NCBI GenBank assembly: GCA_934597465.1
Contig: CAKTSC010000030.1
Coordinates: 1-11,125 of the forward strand
From: an uncultured Dysosmobacter sp.
GTDB taxonomy: Bacteria; Bacillota; Clostridia; Oscillospirales; Oscillospiraceae
Direction: 5' to 3'
DNA: 11,125 nucleotides
Part shown: positions 6,514 to 11,125 of the stretch, piece after piece
Layout of the letters: the number at the start of each line of letters is the position of its first letter
How positions within the stretch are numbered: the stretch's first letter is position 1
Notes under the pieces: generated by a model
Databases searched by the model: none
What the model was told of the DNA's origin: nothing
What the model saw: the letters and a program-made list of their open reading frames with translations, nothing else
Program-made: the position numbers and the translations under genes

Positions 6514-8337
6514 ATGACCGAGGAGCTTCTGGCGGCGGAACGGGCCATGAACAGGGAGGACGTGAAGGTCATCAGCTTCGACCTCTTCGATACCCTGGTC
6601 TCCCGGCCGCTCTTCTCCAACCGGGAGCACCTGCGCCTGTTCACCGCGTGGCTCCGGGCGGAGTACAGGCTGGACATCGGGGAGGACAGGCTGACGGCCC
6701 CCCGCAGGATGCGGGATCCCTATGCAACACTTTCGGAGATCTGGCGCTTCCTTGCCGCGGAGCGGGGCCTGGCCCCCGGCATGGCGGAGCGGCTGGCGGA
6801 CGCGGAGTTTGCGTTTGACCTGCGGTGCCTGCGGCCAAGCGCACTGGGACAGCGCCTTTACTCCCTGGCGGCGGCCACGGGCAAGCGGATCCTCCTGCTC
6901 AGCGATATGTACTACTCCTCCCGTCAGATCGGAAGGATCCTGGAGACCTTCGGCTATCAGGGCATCTCTGCCGTCTATGTTTCCTGTGAGCGCCGCGCCG
7001 TGAAGCGCTCCGGGGAGCTTTACTCCCTGGCCGCCGCCTGTGAAGGCCTGACCTCCCCCCGGCAGCTGCTCCACCTCGGAGATCACGCGGCGGCGGATCG
7101 CGGCGGGGCGGCCCTGGCGGGCGCGGCCGCGCTGCTGCTGCCCAGTGACCGGGCCTGGTTTGCGGAGAAGTGGGGCCTGGTGGATCGGGCGGAGCTCCGC
7201 ACGGCCTACGAGAGCGCCGTCTACGGTGCGGCGCTTCCCTGGTTTGCGGAAAGGAACCGGGGGGAGGACGGCCCCCGCGGGGCGGCGGACGCCTTCGCGG
7301 GCTTTGTGCTCTTCCCCCTGCTGCTCCATGCCGCCATGGCGCTGCATACCCGCCCGGAGGTGCAGGATCCCGCCCGCTACCGCTTCCTGGACTTCGTGTC
7401 CCGGGACGGCTTTCTGATGAAAAAGGCCTACGACATCCTGGCGCGATACTTCCCGGCGTCCCTCCCCTCGCGCTATCTGCACGCGTCCCGGATCTCCTGC
7501 GGGATCCTGACGGAGGTGTCCTTCTGGGATCGCATGGCTTCCCCATGGATCCCGGAGGGCTGCACCCTGCGGCAGTTCCTGGCCGTCACCGTGCGGGAGG
7601 ACGGGCTGCGGGAGCGGCTTTTGCGCCGGCTCGATCCGTCGGCGCTGGCGCTGTCCCTGAAGCGGGAGCCCTCCGCCTGCCGCGTGGCACTGGCGCCGTA
7701 TGAAGGGGCGCTGTCCCGGGAGTTCGCCGGACGGAAGCAGGCGGCCTTTCGCTACTACCGGCAGCGGCTGGACGGCTGCGGCCGGGCGCTGCTGGTGGAC
7801 TGCGGCTTCCGGGGGACGGTGGCGGGACTCCTGACGGAGGGTTTCCGGCGGGAGATCGCCTTCGATAAGTTCTTCCTCTGGGAAAAGCCCGCCAACCGGG
7901 AGAATGACCGGCGCTTCGGCACACGGACGGGCGTCCTCTTCCCGGAGAAGCGGGGCCATTGCCTGGCGCCGATGGCGGAGAGCTTCCTCTCGGAGCCTGC
8001 CGGAAGCTGCCTGGGCTTCGGCTGGGATCCCGGCGGGACGCCGATCCCGTATTTCGAGGCGGACTGGTACCCAGCGGAAATGCAGGAGACGGTTCGGCGC
8101 GCCCAGGAGAGCGCGCTGCAACTCGTGCGCTCCTTCGCGGAGCGGTACGGGGACATGCTCCCGGAGCTTCCGCCGTCCTCCCTGGCGTGCTGGTTTTCCG
8201 TTTACTCGCGCTTTCTGGAGAAGGGCGCGCAAGCGGTATTTTCGGGGATCTGCTTCCGGGAGAGCTATTCCCCATGCCTGGAGGAGAGATCCCTCTGGAG
8301 AATGATAGAGGAGAAAAGGGAGCAAGACGATGATTAG
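6514..8337 (+). CDS. Large two-part HAD-superfamily protein (COG5610-like)
   Basis: In this 607-residue protein the first 240 residues form a HAD domain. Motif I is DLFDT (Asp23 nucleophile, Asp26), motif II lies around LLLSDMYYS (Ser130), Lys164 fits motif III, and motif IV is GDHAAAD (Asp190, Asp195). A phosphatase or phosphotransferase activity is therefore likely. The second part, about residues 250-600, has FLDFVSRDGFLMKKAYDIL near 291-309 and LLVDCGFRGT near 426-435. It resembles the unassigned C-terminal region of COG5610-type proteins found in polysaccharide clusters. I do not recognise its reaction. No membrane segment is evident. The start follows the previous stop by 6 nt with only a weak upstream purine stretch, so its translation probably depends on coupling. 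The 3' end overlaps the glycosyltransferase gene by 8 nt. Confidence 0.78.
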   Translation: MTEELLAAERAMNREDVKVISFDLFDTLVSRPLFSNREHLRLFTAWLRAEYRLDIGEDRLTAPRRMRDPYATLSEIWRFLAAERGLAPGMAERLADAEFAFDLRCLRPSALGQRLYSLAAATGKRILLLSDMYYSSRQIGRILETFGYQGISAVYVSCERRAVKRSGELYSLAAACEGLTSPRQLLHLGDHAAADRGGAALAGAAALLLPSDRAWFAEKWGLVDRAELRTAYESAVYGAALPWFAERNRGEDGPRGAADAFAGFVLFPLLLHAAMALHTRPEVQDPARYRFLDFVSRDGFLMKKAYDILARYFPASLPSRYLHASRISCGILTEVSFWDRMASPWIPEGCTLRQFLAVTVREDGLRERLLRRLDPSALALSLKREPSACRVALAPYEGALSREFAGRKQAAFRYYRQRLDGCGRALLVDCGFRGTVAGLLTEGFRREIAFDKFFLWEKPANRENDRRFGTRTGVLFPEKRGHCLAPMAESFLSEPAGSCLGFGWDPGGTPIPYFEADWYPAEMQETVRRAQESALQLVRSFAERYGDMLPELPPSSLACWFSVYSRFLEKGAQAVFSGICFRESYSPCLEERSLWRMIEEKREQDDD

Positions 8338-9445
8338 AGTGCTGCATTCCGTCAGCTATATGCACCGGGCCGGGGTGGAGACCTTCCTGATGAATTACTA
8401 CCGCCACATCGACCGCTCCGTGGTGCAGTTCGACTTTCTCTGCGGCAAGCAGCTGCCGGGGGACTACGACGATGAGATCCGGCATCTCGGCGGGCGCATT
8501 TTTTACCGGCCCGGAATGGGAACGCTGCGGGAGGAGGGCTACGCCGCCTTCTGGCGGGAGTTCCTCCGGGAGCACCCCGAGATCCGGATCCTGCATGCCC
8601 ACAACGGGGCGAAGCAGTTCTTCCCCCTGGAGGGCGCCCGGCAGGCGGGCCTGCCCGTCCGGATCGCCCACGCCCACAGCACGGATTTCGTGCGGGATGA
8701 GAAGTACCGGCACCGGATGGAGCTGATCCGGCGGCTGCCGGACGCCGCCAATTACTACTTCGGCTGTAGCAGCCGGGCGGGGGAGTTCTTCTTCGGGGCG
8801 GATCTCTGGCGGGAGCGGGGCGTTCTCATCCACAACGCCATCCCCTGCCGGGAGTTCGCCTTCCGGGCCCGGGAGCGGGAGCGCCTCCGGGCAGACCTGG
8901 GACTGCGGGACGCCTTCGTGGTGGGCCACGTGGGCCGGTTCATGCGGCAGAAGAACCACGCAAGACTGCTGGAGATCTTCCGGGAGGTCTGCCGGGAGGT
9001 GCCGGAGGCACGGCTCCTCCTCATCGGCTCCGGAGAGCTGGAGGAGGACGTGAAGGCCGAGGCCGCCGCCCTGGGGATCCTCCCGGCGGTGCGCTTCTGC
9101 GGGGAGCAGGCGGATATGGCCCGCTGGTATCAGGCCATGGACGCCTTCGTGATGCCATCCCTCTTCGAGGGTCTGACGATCGCGGGGATCGAGGCCCAGG
9201 CCGCGGGGCTCCCCTGCGTGTTCTCCGACGCGGTATCCCCGGAAACGAAGGTGACGGACGCGGTCACGTTCGTGCCGCTCTCCGCCGGGAACGGCGCCTG
9301 GCGCGACGCCGTCCTGCGCTGCCGGGCGCGTCGCCGGGAGGATACCTCCCCGTGCATCCGCCGGGCGGGCTACGACATCTGCGAGGAGGCGGGGAAGCTG
9401 CAGCAGCTCTACTGCCGCATCGCGGACGCGCGGGGGAACGGCTGA
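8330..9445 (+). CDS. Glycosyltransferase of the GT4 (GT-B fold) type
   Basis: The 371-residue protein resembles EpsF-like capsular or exopolysaccharide glycosyltransferases. The N-terminal Rossmann domain opens with IRVLHSVSYMHRAGVETFLM, including the glycine-containing acceptor-side loop, and continues with VVQFDFLCG and HAHNGAKQFFP. The nucleotide-sugar-binding half contains GHVGRFMRQKNH, ARLLLIGSGELEE and the E-x7-E motif EGLTIAGIE (Glu280 and Glu288) typical of retaining GT4 enzymes. It would transfer a sugar from a nucleotide donor in the cytoplasm; donor and acceptor are unknown. It starts 8 nt inside the HAD-protein gene, behind AAAAGGGAG, and its stop is directly followed by the next start. 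No polymerase, flippase or chain-length gene is present here, which argues against a full capsule cluster. Confidence 0.9.
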   Translation: MIRVLHSVSYMHRAGVETFLMNYYRHIDRSVVQFDFLCGKQLPGDYDDEIRHLGGRIFYRPGMGTLREEGYAAFWREFLREHPEIRILHAHNGAKQFFPLEGARQAGLPVRIAHAHSTDFVRDEKYRHRMELIRRLPDAANYYFGCSSRAGEFFFGADLWRERGVLIHNAIPCREFAFRARERERLRADLGLRDAFVVGHVGRFMRQKNHARLLEIFREVCREVPEARLLLIGSGELEEDVKAEAAALGILPAVRFCGEQADMARWYQAMDAFVMPSLFEGLTIAGIEAQAAGLPCVFSDAVSPETKVTDAVTFVPLSAGNGAWRDAVLRCRARRREDTSPCIRRAGYDICEEAGKLQQLYCRIADARGNG

Positions 9446-10408
9446 ATGTCCATTTACGCCGAGAGCCGGGAGATCGCGGAGCGGTTCGACCGGTTTTATG
9501 ATGGGAAGGGCTACCGGGTACTGCCGCCGGTCCCCATCACCTCGGAGATCGACCCGACGGTCTACCTGACCAATTCCGCGACGAACCTCTTCAAGGGATA
9601 TCTGGGCGGCGGAGAGTGTCTCTGCGCCCGCCAGCCCAGCATGCGTACGCAAATCCTGCGGGACTTCTACGACCGGGAGACGGAGACGGAGTACCCCACC
9701 TGCTTCGTGTCCTTCGGGGCCTTCGTTCCCCCGGAAAAGCTCCGGAAGCTGGTGGACGACACCGTGGATTTCCACACAGGCATCGGCTTCCTGCCGGAGC
9801 GGATGCGCCTGCGGGTCTCCGCCCGGGAGCGGATCCTCACGGAGTACGCCCGCGCCTCCCGCCTGGGAGGGAAGATCACCCGGGACGAGAGGGATCATAA
9901 GTACGATCATGTCTACGGCGGCAGACTGCGGGGGCGGGCCCTCAAGCTGGATTACTACCAGGAGAGCCTGGGCCGGTATAAGAATCTGGGCTACTTCCTG
10001 ACCATCCAGCGGGGGGAGGAGATCCTGGGGGCGGAATACGCCTCCTCCGATCAGCTGATCCTGATGCGCCGCCGGGAGCTCCGCTATGGGATCTCCGCCT
10101 CCCCGATGGCGGATATCCTGGCGGCGGATACCTTCGAGCAGCGCAGATTCGCGGATTGCGTCGCCGGGTATGCCAACCTGGTCTATGAGGGGCTCATGCC
10201 CAACTCCTCCGACACCAACGGCAGAACGCTGAAAAAGTACATCGCGGGCATCTCTTACTTCGGCCCTAAACTGGGCACCCTGGCGGATGCCGTCCCGGCC
10301 ATTGCCATGGATTACCTGGCACTTGCGTATGGGGAGGGCGTGCGCACGGATCGCCGGCTTGCCGGGGCGCTGCCGCAGGCGCTCCGGAGAGTCTGGAAGG
10401 ACAGCTAG
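9446..10408 (+). CDS. Stand-alone AlaRS-like catalytic-domain protein, aminoacylation fold
   Basis: The 320-residue protein resembles the N-terminal catalytic domain of alanyl-tRNA synthetase. FDRFYDGKGYRVLP (14-27), DPTVYLTNSATNLFKGYLGG (36-55) and RQPSMRT (62-68) parallel FLEFFxSKGH, [21 protein letters not shown] and SQRCVRA. TCFVSFGAF (85-93) parallels TFFEMLGNF of motif 2. LVYEGLMPNSSDTNGRTLKK (245-264) parallels the GVMPSNEnRGYVLRR segment. It stops where AlaRS would continue with tRNA-recognition, editing and C-terminal domains; full AlaRS is about 875 residues. Where AlaRS has GMGLER (motif 3), this protein seems to have ASPMAD (218-223), so the ATP-contacting Arg appears absent in my by-eye alignment. 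It is probably not a housekeeping synthetase. It may activate or transfer an amino acid within this pathway, or be a catalytically changed paralog. The start codon abuts the glycosyltransferase stop (TGA-ATG). Confidence 0.72.
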   Translation: MSIYAESREIAERFDRFYDGKGYRVLPPVPITSEIDPTVYLTNSATNLFKGYLGGGECLCARQPSMRTQILRDFYDRETETEYPTCFVSFGAFVPPEKLRKLVDDTVDFHTGIGFLPERMRLRVSARERILTEYARASRLGGKITRDERDHKYDHVYGGRLRGRALKLDYYQESLGRYKNLGYFLTIQRGEEILGAEYASSDQLILMRRRELRYGISASPMADILAADTFEQRRFADCVAGYANLVYEGLMPNSSDTNGRTLKKYIAGISYFGPKLGTLADAVPAIAMDYLALAYGEGVRTDRRLAGALPQALRRVWKDS

Positions 10409-10446
10409 AAGGCGGCCGGAGGGAAGCCTGCCTTCTCCGCAGGAAA

Positions 10447-10480
10447 AAACGCCCCGGGAGCTTTCGCTCCCGGGGCGTTT
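10447..10480. terminator. Bidirectional terminator between convergent genes
   Basis: A perfect 15-bp stem (10447-10461 with 10466-10480) with loop TTTC lies between the + strand operon end and the stop of the - strand TusA-like gene. Read on the - strand, the stem runs into six consecutive T residues (complement of 10444-10449), a classical intrinsic terminator. On the + strand the stem ends in TTT, and a run of five T follows after a short gap, so it may stop transcription from both sides. It shares the CCCCGGGAG core with the terminator at 1266-1307. Confidence 0.85.
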
Positions 10481-10484
10481 CCCT

Positions 10485-10688
10485 TCACTTTTTCAGGGTC
10501 AGGCGGTAATCCTCGCCGTCGGGGGTGACGGTGGTGGTATAGCCCTGGGAACGGGCGTAGCGGGTGATGTTCTCCACCGCCACCATGGCGTCCGCCAGGA
10601 CTTCAAGCTCCGCCGGAGCGCCGCTCTTTACGGCCTTCTGCACCAGAATGACCGGGGTGGGGCAGGAGTATCCACGGGTGTCGATCAT
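10485..10688 (-). CDS. TusA/YeeD-type small sulfur-carrier protein
   Basis: The 67-residue protein starts MIDTRGYSCPTPVIL, the hallmark of the TusA/SirA/YeeD family, whose CPxP cysteine (Cys9) carries persulfide sulfur, or in some lineages selenium-related chemistry. The rest, VAVENITRYARSQGYTTTVT, fits the usual two-layer alpha/beta fold of about 70-80 residues. The ATG complementary to 10686-10688 is chosen because GGAGGAG precedes it and the family motif follows at once. The upstream gene's TGA overlaps it (ATGA), so the two are coupled. The C-terminal DsrE-like domain found in longer YedF proteins is missing. With the neighbouring YedE-family membrane protein it resembles the YeeE-YeeD thiosulfate uptake pair; a selenium role is also possible. 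Confidence 0.88.
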   Translation of the reverse strand: MIDTRGYSCPTPVILVQKAVKSGAPAELEVLADAMVAVENITRYARSQGYTTTVTPDGEDYRLTLKK

Positions 10689-11125
10689 GCCTTCTCCTCC
10701 TTTCCCGGCAGGTGGGTCAGGGCCACCGCCAGCAGGATGACGAAGCACAGCACCACGGCCACCTTGCCGCTGCTGCCGATGCCGCCGATGACATAGGTGC
10801 CGTCCTCGGCCACGGAGTCCGGGTTTCCGGCAAGGGAGAAGTTGTGGGACACGGCGGCGCCCATGATCATGCCAAGCACCGTTACGGCGCTGTCGCCGTT
10901 GCCCTCGCCCGCCAGGATCAACTGCCGCAGGGGGCAGCCGCCCAGCAGGATGGAGCCCCAGCCCACCGCCGCCATGCCCAGGAACGACCAGAGATACTGG
11001 CTGTGGGCCACGGGCTGGGAGAGGGCGGAGAGGTTATACTTGTGGAGGATCAGGTTGCCGAGGGTAACGGTGATCCAGATGGCCAGGAAGCCGGAGAGCA
11101 GGGTGAAGTCCTTCAGCAGGAAGAC
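10685..11125 (-). CDS. yedE: YedE-family (YeeE/YedE, FdhT-like) membrane transporter, C-terminal part
   Basis: The gene enters from beyond the window's right edge; only the last 146 residues are present. The open frame continues to 11125 without a start, so the GTG at 11009-11011 is not taken as the start. The sequence is hydrophobic, with several membrane segments, and contains WGSILLGGCPLRQLILAG followed by EGNGDSAVTVLGM. This is the conserved cysteine-containing region of YeeE/YedE proteins, including the selenium-associated YedE/FdhT branch. Such proteins import thiosulfate (YeeE/TsuA) or are linked to selenium metabolism. The C-terminus ends HLPGKEEKA, and its stop overlaps the TusA-like start, implying joint translation. 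Which substrate applies cannot be decided from this fragment, though the ILAGEGNGD stretch leans toward the YedE/FdhT branch. Confidence 0.85.
   Translation of the reverse strand, partial: VFLLKDFTLLSGFLAIWITVTLGNLILHKYNLSALSQPVAHSQYLWSFLGMAAVGWGSILLGGCPLRQLILAGEGNGDSAVTVLGMIMGAAVSHNFSLAGNPDSVAEDGTYVIGGIGSSGKVAVVLCFVILLAVALTHLPGKEEKA

Noticed and set aside
5719..9445. Ordinary capsule or exopolysaccharide cluster
   Set aside because: Only one glycosyltransferase is present, with no flippase, polymerase, chain-length regulator or initiating phosphoglycosyltransferase, and the genes are coupled to an ABC importer.

Overview
The window is GC-rich. Its Shine-Dalgarno sequences are strong (GGAGG/AAGGAG), its genes are tightly coupled, and it carries a TepA-type ClpP-fold protease and a YedE/TusA-type sulfur or selenium pair. 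Together with purine-rich intergenic repeats this suggests a high-GC anaerobic member of the Clostridia, probably an Oscillospiraceae-like gut bacterium. The taxonomic call is inference from style and gene content, not from a marker gene.

Layout. Positions 1-544 hold no convincing gene. They carry a run of six different, nearly perfect palindromes (28-280) and then more GC-rich inverted and purine-rich repeats. A TepA-like ClpP-family protease (545-1261) follows, closed by an 18-bp terminator hairpin. A good promoter (TTGACA, 17-nt spacer, TAATAT) at 1329-1357 then starts a long + strand gene train from 1428 to 10408. In order it encodes a Cro/CI-type HTH regulator, a lipoprotein of the FecB/BtuF binding-protein class, a radical SAM protein with a C-terminal cysteine cluster, a FecCD-type permease, an ABC ATPase, a second and different radical SAM protein, a large HAD-domain protein resembling COG5610, a GT4-type glycosyltransferase, and a 320-residue protein resembling only the catalytic part of alanyl-tRNA synthetase. 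From the radical SAM gene at 2969 to 10408 the spacings run from 13 nt down to an 8-nt overlap, so these genes are very likely co-transcribed and translationally coupled. A 15-bp hairpin terminator at 10447-10480 separates them from a convergent - strand pair: a 67-residue TusA-like protein and the C-terminal part of a YedE-family membrane transporter, which runs off the window.

How the parts may work together. The binding protein, permease and ATPase form a complete importer of the iron-siderophore/heme/cobalamin class. A radical SAM enzyme is embedded inside the transporter genes, and four further enzyme genes follow without a break. The simplest reading is one regulated locus that imports a metal complex or cofactor-like molecule and also makes or remodels a small molecule or glycoconjugate. 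The AlaRS-like protein is a candidate for activating an amino acid for a non-translational purpose. The substrate and product cannot be read from the sequence. The combination, and especially the AlaRS-like protein with an apparently altered motif 3, is the strongest candidate here for an undescribed system.
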